Assembly (NCBI RefSeq): GCF_002127325.2
Contig: NC_035433.2
Location: 89,273,350 to 89,337,349 of the forward strand
Origin: Helianthus annuus
Lineage: Eukaryota; Streptophyta; Magnoliopsida; Asterales; Asteraceae
Reading direction: 5' to 3'
Length of the DNA stretch: 64,000 nt
A program made the translations under genes and the position numbers. The notes under the pieces were generated by a model, which did no database searches, was not told the origin of the DNA, and saw only the letters and a list, made by a program, of their open reading frames with translations. Shown in pieces: positions 1 through 8,881 of the stretch; the stretch's first letter is position 1; the number at the start of each line of letters is the position of its first letter.

Positions 1-412
1 TAAACATACGATTTTCATTATATTTATATCAATTAAGGGTTGTCAATTGTCATACAGTCCACCTGTCAGACCCGAACTAAATTGATATGTTTTTAGAACT
101 TTTTAGTCTTACCCAACGTTACCTTATCGCCACCCTACCTCTCGGTTTTGCCATACTAATTAATAGACATAACAAATCTTCCAACATTATTTGGTTCGTA
201 CTTAGATAAACACCCATTTACACATTTAAATAACTACATAAAATCTGAAAATTTCATACGGTCAGGTAGTTGAAATGTTTATGAATAGATTACGATAGAA
301 GTTAGTAGGATACAATTTAAAAATGTTGATATCGTGATCACCAGTATATCATACTTGACACAACTGGTCCTTCTAGATCCATTTTTCTCGTGTTTAACCT
401 TTAACAAACTTA
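1..412. other. Intergenic, no gene seen
   Basis: AT-rich sequence with no coding frame or structured repeat that I can support. It ends at the TTA target site of the MITE that starts at 413. Confidence 0.5.
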
Positions 413-764
413 GGGGCTGTTTGTCAACATCTATACCAGTAAGGGTTGAGTCAGTAAGAAGTCTGATGGGCTAACAGACTCTGAACTAGTAAGTGTTGAA
501 CCAGTAAGAGTACACCGATGTGGTGGTGGTTGGTGGTGAAGGAAGTGGTGACGGATCGAGGAGTTGGTGCGCGAGTGGTCGGGTGAGGGTTATGAACACA
601 AGTGAAGGGATAAAGGAGGTAAAATTTTCATTTAGCATCATTTTAAAACTTAACGGGTAAAAGGATTGTTTTCTGATTAAGAGGGTGTCATTCTGGTAAA
701 ACAAACACAGTTAATGTTGAGGTAGCCTCTTAATAGAATTATTAAGAAGCTGTCAAACAACCCA
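413..764. mobile_element. PIF/Harbinger-like MITE, diverged copy
   Basis: The left end reads GGGGCTGTTTGTCAAC after a TTA trinucleotide (410-412). The right end, TCAAACAACCCA, is a decayed inverted copy followed by TTT. The interior shares short phrases (accagtaag, aagtctga) with the cleaner copy at 8287-8601, so both belong to one family. A 3-bp TWA target site is typical of PIF/Harbinger. It carries no coding capacity: the 72-codon minus frame inside it is a chance ORF. Confidence 0.6.
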
Positions 765-1024
765 TTTAAAATTGTTAGGAATAAAAATTAATTTAAGGCA
801 TTATCGTATAATGGGTGTATTTTCAATTTATTATGTGACTTAACTTGTTGATTTGGCCAAAGACCTCAAGAAAACCAACAAAGACAATAATGTCTATAAC
901 TAATTATTGATGTACTACTACCAAAAAAAGCATGGGCGGTGAACAAGATGGTGTGCAAAATTAGTGACGAATTTAAGTTTAGGACGCACTTAAATTTGTC
1001 AACAATTTGTGATCACATTAATTA

Positions 1025-1246
1025 GGGGTGTTTGGTGTTGCGTTTTCAAAATAGATTATGCGTTTTCAAAATAGATTTTGCGTTTTCAAAACTGCGTTTT
1101 GAAAAAACATGTAGGTACATGCTTCTCCAAAATTGCGTTTTGGAGGCAGACAATCACTTTTTCATCCAAACACTTTTTTAGATTATTTATGTTTTACAAA
1201 CGCAATAATCAAATAATCACTTCAAAACGTAATCCCAAACGTTTGG
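1025..1246. repeat. MITE-like inverted repeat with internal tandem copies
   Basis: Three direct copies of a 20-bp unit containing TGCGTTTTCAAAATAGATT lie at the left end. The right end (AAAACGTAATCCCAAAC) is roughly the inverted complement of the left end (GTTTGGTGTTGCGTTTT). This is the layout of a small non-autonomous DNA transposon, but I could not find a convincing target-site duplication, so the superfamily is left open. Confidence 0.45.
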
Positions 1247-1969
1247 AGACGTGAAAATACTTTTATCATATTAATTACATTGATGGTCCCTAAGATTAGG
1301 CCGTATTACATCTTAAGTCTCAACCGTTTTTAAATTACATGTATGGTCCCCACTATTTACTTAACCGTAACACACATGGTCGTTGAAGTGGGCGTCAGTT
1401 AGTTTTTTGAGTTAAAGTTATAAAATGACGAACAAAAATAAACCAATTAGGGATGACAATGAGCCGGGTAATTAGGTATAGGACATTGAATCGGGTGTAA
1501 CACCTCAACCCGGAACAGGCTGACGTGTCACTCTTACAAATATCAAAACTAAAATCAATCCATAACGTTAAAAGGGAAAAGGTCTTAATTACATTTTATT
1601 ACATTACAAAAATAAACAGTTCCAACTTCTTTTAACGCTTCTCATCGATTCCCCAAATATCCCAGATTACCTGTAAACAAATAAGACAAACACAAATAGA
1701 AAACTACGACTGAGCCAAAAGTTGCCCAGTAACGGAGAAATCAACAGTAAATGTAAAGGCAGGCATACGGAAAGAAACATGAGACGGTACTGACACTAAA
1801 CAAATATGAATTCTGGCACTGAAACAGATACTTATATAACTTGAATCCCAATACTTATACAGAACGGATACTAAACATAATCAGCTGCATATATAAACAT
1901 ATCAACCATGTCATGACAGATACAAGACATACGTGACAACATATAACTCCACAATAGATTGGAAAGTAA
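1247..1969. other. Intergenic, no gene seen
   Basis: AT-rich sequence with no supportable reading frame. It ends at the TAA target site of the next MITE. Confidence 0.5.
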
Positions 1970-2270
1970 GGCTATGGGGTGTGAGGGCCATGGATTGGAA
2001 CATTATTTCCACATAGGATAATTAATTAAATGATACACCATCCCCCTCCTTGATTGATGGTGGTTCCCATGGATTAAACCACGATTACCACGACCCTCCC
2101 ATTTGATAATTTTAAGACAAAAATAAATTAAAAAAATTAAAGGGGTGGTGGTTTGGGTCATGACCACACCCTTAGGGTAGTGGTTTTGAATGGTGGATTA
2201 AAGATGGATGACATATCGCCTATGTGGAGGATCATGGTGGTCATGAGGGTCATGACCACACCCTATAGCC
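1970..2270. mobile_element. PIF/Harbinger-like MITE, copy 1
   Basis: A 301-bp element bounded by GGCTATGGGGTGTG and CACACCCTATAGCC, which are inverted complements with one mismatch. It is flanked on both sides by TAA (1967-1969 and 2271-2273). The TAA target site and the GC-rich ends point to the PIF/Harbinger superfamily. The interior has imperfect internal repeats around 'catggtggtcatgagggtcatgacc' type phrases and no ORF. A sister copy lies 27 bp downstream. Confidence 0.75.
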
Positions 2271-2297
2271 TAAGATGTGAGTATAATTGTTTTATAA

Positions 2298-2617
2298 GGC
2301 TAAAGGGTGTGTGGGTCATGGTTGTGACATGATTCGCCACATAGGAACATGCATAGAAGGCTACACCACCCCCTTTGCCTGATCCATCATGGTTCGCATG
2401 GATTAAACCATGGCAACCATGATCTTCTTTTCCATTTTTCAAGATTTTCTTTTCTTTTTCTTACACATAAATAATTTAAAATAAATAAGGAGATAGTGGT
2501 TTGGGTCATAACCACATCTTATGTTAGTGGTTTTGGATGATGGATTAAAGGTAAGTAACATGACTCTCACGTAGAGGGTCATGGTGGTCATGAGGGTCAT
2601 GACCACACCCTATAGCC
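2298..2617. mobile_element. PIF/Harbinger-like MITE, copy 2
   Basis: A 320-bp sister of the preceding MITE, with ends GGCTAAAGGGTGTG and CACACCCTATAGCC and TAA on both sides (2295-2297 and 2618-2620). It lies in the same orientation as copy 1. The two copies have separate target sites, so the pair reflects two insertions or a duplication that carried the flanks, not one large element. Confidence 0.75.
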
Positions 2618-3046
2618 TAATTGGTCACTTGTTAAAAATATTAGACATATTTTTATAAGATGTGTTTCATGAGCTAAAAAAAATAGAAATATGCAAAATA
2701 ATTTGGAAAGACAAATAAAATTCCATAATTAAAGAAATGTGTTTGAAAATTATTAATTGAAATGGTTTTAGTTATAGTTAAACTTGGTATGGCTACCATA
2801 TATTTGCGATGTTTGATTGAGAAAACTGAATATGACATCTATCTTGGTCGTATATATAAGCAAATTGCTAAAAGGATTTGTACAAAATTATCAAGTTATA
2901 TAATGTATATCCTTAAACCCATGTACCACACGGGTCTATCTTCTATCATAACTAAAATATCAAACCAATTAGTATAGAAAAAAACTAACAATAACCTCTA
3001 CTTATTAACTTTAGTATACTTTAAAACTTTCGAGTATTACAACAGA
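2618..3046. other. Intergenic, no gene seen
   Basis: AT-rich. The 71-codon frame at 2762-2977 has no recognisable domain, no promoter context and the base composition of its surroundings, so I treat it as chance. Confidence 0.45.
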
Positions 3047-3237
3047 TGTAAGTCCCACATCGGTTGATGAGGAGAACGAAGCCTTCCATATAAGGGGGTG
3101 AAAATCTTCTCTACCAAGACGCGTTTTACATGGGCGAGCAACTCGCCAGGTGAAAACAAAACCGTGAGTTTCTGGATGGGCAACCCATCGGGGGAAAAAT
3201 GGACAATATCTTGACACGGTTTACTTAGGCTGTTACA
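3047..3237 (+). mobile_element. Short LTR (TRIM-like), solo
   Basis: A 191-bp unit starting TGTAAGTCCCACATCGG and ending GGCTGTTACA, so it has the TG...CA ends of an LTR. The 'tcccacatcgg ... gacgcgtttta ... ggacaatatcttg ... gctgttaca' order resembles a widespread plant short-LTR repeat that is normally followed by a tRNA-Met primer site. No primer site or second LTR follows here and the flanking 5-mers differ, so this is a solo or truncated copy. Confidence 0.55.
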
Positions 3238-3941
3238 AGGGGTTTGTCGGTGATGGGGAGCCATCCAGCGAATTGTGGGATTGCAGCAAAGGTGGCCTCA
3301 ATTCTCGTTTTTCTGACGGTGCAGTGGCCGACCGATGGGTTTAAGTGGGGGAGGGTATTGGTAGGGTTGTGTGGTGCCCATCTACTTTTTTATTTTCATT
3401 TTTTAATTCTTGTTTTCTATTAGGGATAAAATAGACAATTTACATACACTTAACAGAAAAAGTTAACTTTCATCCTACGTAAGGTCCATCTGTGTTACGT
3501 TGAGTGAACAACAATGACTATAGGTGTAATATTAGAAAGGTGAGGGACTAAAGGTGCAACATGACGTAACCAAAGGGAACATCCATGTACAAGGGGTTTG
3601 TCGGTGATGGGGAGCCATCCGGCGAGTTGTGGGATTGCAGCAAAGGTGGCCTCAATTCTCGTTTTTCTGATGGTGAAGTGGCCGACCGATGGGTTTAAGT
3701 GGGGGAGGGTATTGGTAGGGTTGTGTGGTGCCCATCTACTTTTTGATTTTCATTTTTAAATTCTTGTTTTCCATTTGGGATAAAATTGACAATTTACATA
3801 CACTTAACAGAAAAAGTTAACTTTCGTCCTATGCAAGGTCCATCTGTGTTACGTTGAGTGAACCACAATTACTATAGGTGTAATATTAGAAAGGTGAGGG
3901 ACTAAAGGTGCAACATGACGTAACCAAAGGGAACATCCATG
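3234..3941 (+). repeat. Tandem duplication, 2 x 354 bp
   Basis: 3234-3587 and 3588-3941 are near-identical direct repeats, beginning TACAAGGGGTTTGTCGG and ending with AACATCCATG. Differences are scattered single bases (for example 'ccagcgaattg' against 'ccggcgagttg'). The left border of unit 1 overlaps the last bases of the short LTR at 3047-3237. There is no coding frame. High identity implies a recent event. Confidence 0.85.
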
Positions 3942-4441
3942 TAAGTAACTTTTTTTTCTTTATTCAAAAACTGATTAAATATACATTTCCAAACCATAAA
4001 TGATAACTAAAATCAAAATCAAATTTAAAGTTGTCCCGAAGAATCTGCAACGGAATATATTTTCACCAATATCAGATGTAAAAATTAACGATAAAAGTAT
4101 CTTTTACCAGTTACAAATCCGTAGCAAAAAGCCTATATGATTAACAATCCATGGTAATATTTTACGCAAACCGGGCACGTCTAGCCAAGACGTGTTGTAC
4201 ACTAAATGATTATGCAAAATGTGCCTCATACACGACATGTTTCGTTGTGTCGAATCATTACTTTTTCCCAAATAAGTTTTTAGTAGTAATTCATGTGTTT
4301 AGAGGCGTAAAGGCTTAATCTAGTTCATCATTAATGAGTTCTAATCAAAGTAAAGTTTTGATGCAGATATACTTGTTAATTAGTGTCTATAATAAGCAAA
4401 AAAGAAAATGAATTCAACCACCTATTCTTTCATATTGCCAT

Positions 4442-4448
4442 TATAAAT
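4442..4448 (+). promoter_or_regulatory. TATA box of the glycine-rich gene
   Basis: TATAAAT lies 40 bp before the ATG at 4488, the expected arrangement for a plant gene with a short 5' leader. This supports the downstream ORF being transcribed. Confidence 0.5.
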
Positions 4449-4487
4449 TGGGAAGCCACAAGTCCCTAAATGTTCTTGTAGATATCA

Positions 4488-4961
4488 ATGGGGAGAGTTC
4501 ATCAACCATTGCTACTAGTCACCTTTTTTATAGCTTTCTTAAGCATTACAAGCATAACCGAAGGCCGGTCGACACCATTCAAGAAGTCCGATGAATCAAG
4601 TGGGTTAACCGACGAGAAATTTCTCCTTCATTTGATTCACCATGGGCTCATACCCGGTTTGTTACCATTTGGCGGGCTTGGACCACTTGGTGGGCTTGGA
4701 CCACTTGGCGGGCTTGGACCATTTGGTGGGCTTGGACCACTTGGTGGGCTTGGACTCCCCCTAGGGGGTTTACCACTTGGTTGGTTGGGTGGGCTTCCGC
4801 TTCCACTTCCATTTCCTTTTCCTTTTCCTTTTCGTGGCTTCCCTCCAGGCGGTCGTGGTCCCTTTCCATGGCGTCGTGGCTTTCCGGGAGGTTCTAGTGG
4901 CTTCCCGGGCGGTGCAGGTGGCCTTGGAGGTGAACCTGAGACGGAGAAAAAACGAGTTTGA
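4488..4961 (+). CDS. Secreted glycine/leucine/proline-rich small protein
   Basis: A 157-aa intronless ORF. Residues 1-27 form a clear signal peptide: MGRV, a hydrophobic core (LLLVTFFIAFLSI), then TEGR. A short polar stretch (about 28-57) follows, then from about 60 a run of 6-residue units of the type GGLGPL encoded by an imperfect 18-bp tandem repeat (about 4671-4760), an LPFPFPFPF block and a GFPGG-type tail ending in charged EPETEKKRV. A TATA box at 4442 fits its start. The opposite-strand ORFs here are shadows created by the repeat. The composition resembles plant cell-wall glycine-rich proteins, but I recognise no named family. The product is probably exported to the apoplast or wall. 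Expression is unproven. Confidence 0.7.
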   Translation: MGRVHQPLLLVTFFIAFLSITSITEGRSTPFKKSDESSGLTDEKFLLHLIHHGLIPGLLPFGGLGPLGGLGPLGGLGPFGGLGPLGGLGLPLGGLPLGWLGGLPLPLPFPFPFPFRGFPPGGRGPFPWRRGFPGGSSGFPGGAGGLGGEPETEKKRV

Positions 4962-5923
4962 AAGAAATCCATCACCTTGATTGTGTATGGAACTTACAAA
5001 GCCTTATGATGAAATAATCATCAAATATAATAATTAGGCTTCTTATAATGTACCTAAAGTTTTATAGTGTGTGATTTTTCATTCTTTTCTGAATACTATA
5101 TTTTTTATATTCATGAATTATATGCTACTTTGAATGTCTATCAAGTCTGTTTACATATTTCTTTGAGTCGTGACACTGGTATTAAGTTAATAAATAATAT
5201 AATAAAAAATACATTTCTCTTGAAAATGAAAAACAAATAAATTAATCCTATTGTTATTAAAAAAGGACTTGTTAAATCTTCACTCTAAACATCCTTAAGC
5301 ACTTTAACCTACAAAACAAGCACAACAGTTTTGTTTATTTGAAAAATAGGTCTTCTTAAAAATTCATTCGTTGGGTAGATTGATGTAAATTTCCTTTGTA
5401 TATGTTGTAATTATGGCCTCTTACCCGTTTGGGTCAGAGACGTGTATTTGTTGACCTTTAGCCCGTTTAGATCGGGAGCGTCAGACGTGTTTTTATAAAG
5501 TTTACATTTCAAAAAAACATGCATAATTTACAAACTTCATTGCAGAAAACAATTGTTGAAATCGATAAACCAATGATGGTTTCAATAATCAATAGACCAA
5601 CGGATTTATTTGTTGCCACCATTAATTAAGGGGATACGGGGTGTCGCGGCAAAGGGAATCGACAACCCCTGTGCTGATCGGCAACACTGCCGCCAAAGAT
5701 CTTTGTCGCGTGGGAAGGTGCCAAATTGGGGAGAACATGCCGCATGGGGGAGGGTGATGTGACCGTTGGGGTGTTTTTTTTGAACGTTTAGTTTATATAA
5801 AAAAACAACAATAAACACCACTATAAATATCATTCCATTCTAAAAAATTCTCACCTAATTCTTAAAAATTCTCTCCCAATTCTTAAAAATTCTCACCCAA
5901 TTTAAAAAGTTCTCAAGCACACC
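4962..5923. other. Intergenic; probable 5' part of a Harbinger element
   Basis: No gene seen from 4962 to about 5629. From about 5630 (AGGGGATACGGGGTGTCG) a GC-richer leader runs up to the ATG of the broken Harbinger ORF at 5924. It contains a run of 'attcttaaaaattctc' repeats at about 5845-5910 in the presumed 5' leader. A matching 3' terminus could not be fixed. Confidence 0.4.
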
Positions 5924-7157
5924 ATGGATAGACAAAACAAGAGCGAGGCAAGAAAAAAGTATCGGGTTCGGGTTCGAATGCGAGAGGGCGTGGCTCGCAA
6001 AGTAGACGAGGCGAATCAAGTGTGTATCAACCCAACTTCTCCCCATATTTTTTTCCGCAAACGAGTTTTTATAACACCAATCCCAACCCAACTATCCACC
6101 ACAATTTTTTTTCATTATCACAAGGTCCCACGATGGTTGCACCGGGTGTATACGAGTATCCTACGGAAGCCCAAAACGCTTTTGACCCGTTTGCTTATCG
6201 GAGTCCACCGTCTCAATCTCTAAGAGATAATCTTGAACACGTGCTTTCCATATACGATGACAACGAAGATGATGAATTTGTACCCGATACTCAACACTTA
6301 GATGAAGATGAAGAAGTCGACGAAGAGGAAGATCTTCAAGGTGAAGTAGAAGCCGAACATGAAGGGAAAGGAAAAGGGAATAGGGCGGATCCGCAAAGAT
6401 GGACGAAAAAGTAAGAAGAGGCTTTAGTGATGGCGTATGTGCATTGTACTCTTAACAAGAAAAAAAGAAAATGCACAAAAAGCGGAAACTTTTTGGAAGA
6501 ATGTTCTCGCACATTACAATGCAAGAATGTTCTCGCACATTACAATGCAACCGTTTGAGGACACTCACGGACCATTCATCAAGTCTGTCCGAAATGGAAA
6601 AATATGCAATCAAAGTTGAAAGAATTCAATGGTTTTTGACATCAAACGGTATAACTTTTCATGTTTACATAGTTATTATTTTTTACCACAAAATATATTC
6701 TTATTTTTTACATTAATATAAATTATATTTTTATTATAGGATCGTTTACGTACCACTGATGGGTGAGGATAGTGGTGGTTCGGGGTAAAAAAGAAAGTCA
6801 TTCGATTCGGGTAACTATCAAGAGGGTAGTGATATACCCGACATAAACGTAGACCCTCTCCAACAAGGAAAAAAAGAAAGAGAAAAAAGATAAAGACCCG
6901 CAACATTGAGCGAAAAGTCAGTTGGTATGTCCGACAAGCTCCAAGAATACAAATATATGAAACAAGAGTTGGTGAAAATTAAAAAGAAACGAGAGGAAAA
7001 ATATATCGAGTTGGCGGATGAACATCAAGAGGCGTTGAGATCGATTCGGTTTGATAAGGACCTGGAGACGTTTCACAGGGCACACGACAATGTTTCACCG
7101 GAGACGTTGGAAATCACACTAGCTCAAAAACGTGAGATCACAAAAAAATATGAATGA
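5924..7157 (+). pseudogene. PIF/Harbinger-associated Myb/SANT-like ORF1, broken
   Basis: Fragments in several frames reconstruct the Myb/SANT (trihelix-like) accessory protein that travels with plant Harbinger transposons and is often annotated as 'glutathione S-transferase T3-like'. In order: MDRQNKSE start; SGSGSNARGRGSQS and YQPNFSPYFF in another frame; an acidic stretch (6240-6360); the SANT start DPQRWTKK followed by an in-frame TAA (6412) and then EEALVMAYVH; a frameshift in an A-run near 6465; a 26-bp direct duplication (agaatgttctcgcacattac..., about 6498-6549) that shifts frame again; CPKWKNMQSKLKEFNGF; a possible intron to about 6740; and a basic C-terminal region (6906-7157, EKSVGMSDKLQEYKYMKQEL). 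It cannot make a full protein. No transposase lies next to it; a related transposase pseudogene sits at 48648. Confidence 0.8.
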
Positions 7158-7483
7158 CCATGTAGTTTCTAAATTTTTTATGGTTTTATTTTTTTTAGAA
7201 GGTTTGATTTTATGTAATGTCTTTTTTTTAGTTTAGTTAATGTTATTTTAGTTAGTTTATTTTAATGTAATGTTTATTTTTAATTTAATGCACTTTTATT
7301 TTGTTAAAATTAAGTTTCACTTATTAATCAGGTAGTTTTAAAAAAAAAAAGAAAAAAAAAATAGTTTGCTTAATCTCACTTTAGGCATGCACCCCTTATG
7401 TTTTTTTTGGGCATTAGGCAAGAATGAGAGTGGAAATACATGACACAATATGATTGGGTGGAGGGAAAGTTTGCCTATTCTAA
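7158..7483 (+). other. 3' untranslated part of the Harbinger element
   Basis: AT-rich, with 'tttaatgtaatgtt' phrases followed by GGCATGCACCCCTTA and 'catgacacaatatgattggg'. The same series of phrases recurs at 52950-53180, so this is the conserved 3' end of one Harbinger family rather than unique sequence. Confidence 0.5.
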
Positions 7484-7600
7484 TTTTTTTTTTTTTTTTT
7501 TTTGAATAGCTAACGTTGCACACCATGGGGATTGAACCCCTGAACTCTCCTATCCTAAGCTCTATCTAAACTCACCAACACCACTAGACTATTCCCAAAT
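7484..7600 (-). mobile_element. tRNA-derived SINE with poly(A) tail
   Basis: Read on the minus strand, it has RNA polymerase III box A TAGTCTAGTGG (7581-7591), box B GGTTCAATCCC (7528-7538) and ends in a 20-nt poly(A) (plus-strand T run 7484-7503). Box spacing of about 40 nt and the short body fit a plant tRNA-related SINE. Flanks share only a short CTAAT-like motif, so target duplication is weak. It sits inside the 3' tail of the Harbinger element. Confidence 0.75.
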
Positions 7601-7746
7601 GGATCCTAATCTAAATGGGCATGCACCCCTTACATAGAAGATAGGTAGACCATTCAAGTGTACACAATTTTCATCTTCTTTCATATTATCTTCTTTCACA
7701 TTAAACGTTTAAATCTCAATCAAGTGAACTCATATTATCAAATAAT

Positions 7747-7952
7747 TAAAACAGTCTTTGGTTTAATTAATCTTGGTAACATATTCTCCAACTGCCATTG
7801 ACCTTTTGGTCTTTGGTTTAATTAACCTTGGTAACATGTTCTACGTTTAATTAATCTTGGTAACATCTTCTACAACTGCCATTGACCTTTTGGTCTTTGG
7901 TTTAATTAACCTTGGTAACATGTTCTACAACTCCCATTGACCTTTTGGTGCA
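7747..7952 (+). repeat. Imperfect tandem repeat, about 66 bp x 3
   Basis: Repeated phrases 'tttggtttaattaatcttggtaacat' and 'ttctacaactgccattgacc' alternate three times, with one shortened unit in the middle. No coding frame. Confidence 0.7.
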
Positions 7953-8135
7953 TTCTTAGCCCTATTACCTTTCAAAGTGGAGGTTATGGGTCGAGTCTCA
8001 CTTAGAGCATGATGCTCTATGTTGAGCCAGGGGTTGGCGGTCAGGTTACCAACGCCGTCTGTGAGGGCATGGGTGGCCTTTTGCCATCGGGTTTACCCAG
8101 ATGATCGAACTTTTGTTGTTCGTTAAAGAAAACAA
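7953..8135 (+). mobile_element. Probable SINE/RTE-type retroposon remnant
   Basis: Contains a box-B-like GGGTCGAGTCTC near 8011, a body with GC-rich conserved phrases (gggttggcggtcaggttacc; cgggtttacccag) and a 3' end TTCGTTAAAGAAAA. The GTTAAA(A)n end matches the tail of the minus-strand retroposon at 36131-36360. Box A is not clear, so classification is tentative. Confidence 0.45.
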
Positions 8136-8286
8136 TCATTTTCTACAATTAACACAAGATATTTGCCGAGTAGAAGTAAGATCTAACACACACAAGCACT
8201 AGAACTTTGGTTCGACATTCATGTGCACAACTTGCAACTCGCAAACACGTCACTCAATCTTTACAAACCATTCGAATCGAAATTTA

Positions 8287-8601
8287 GGGGCTGTTTGTCA
8301 ACTTCTGAATGGATAGTACTGAACCAGTAAAAAGTCTGAACCCTTAAGTGCTAAACCAGTAAAAGGTCTGAACTATTAAGAGCTACTATAATGCTTAACC
8401 ATTCAGAGGCAAATGTCTGACCAATTTTCAAATAAGAGGTCTTAACCATTCAGACTCGGTATAATGTTTAACCATTCAGAGGCAAATGTCTGAATCATTC
8501 ATACATCTGCTCGCGAAACAAACAATCTAACCCATTAAGTGTTGAACCAGTAAAAGGTCTGAACCATTAAGAGCCTCGTTAAGAGCTAAACAAACAGCCC
8601 C
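8287..8601. mobile_element. PIF/Harbinger-like (Tourist-type) MITE
   Basis: A 315-bp element with perfect 12-bp terminal inverted repeats GGGGCTGTTTGT / ACAAACAGCCCC and TTA on both sides (8284-8286 and 8602-8604). The interior is built from short repeats such as 'accattcagaggcaaatgtc'. No ORF. Same family as 413-764. Confidence 0.85.
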
Positions 8602-8881
8602 TTAGTCATCTTTACCATCTTAATTCGCTTTAGCTTCCATAAACAACACAAAAAACCCAAGTAGTATTATTTTCAACTATTTTTTTTTAAATATTTTATA
8701 GATAAAAGATTCATACGGTTATACAAACACAACATAGGATAATAAAGAAAAGATACAAAAATCACTCCCACTGATTTAAGAATCAGGAAACTAGCCTATA
8801 TCCCAGAATAGGCGAAATGCAGAAAGGATAAATACGAAACACAGATGCAACAAAACAGAAAGACAAATGCTAATATGCTTT

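Noticed and set aside
4637..4975. 112-aa and 73-aa minus-strand frames and a 67-aa plus frame over the glycine-rich gene
   Set aside because: They are shadows produced by the 18-bp repeat; the 4488 frame has the signal peptide and the TATA box.
5631..7633. Full-length Harbinger element with ends at about 5631 and 7631
   Set aside because: The two ends share only GGGG-type similarity and the trinucleotides differ (TAA/TTA), so I could not fix the borders.
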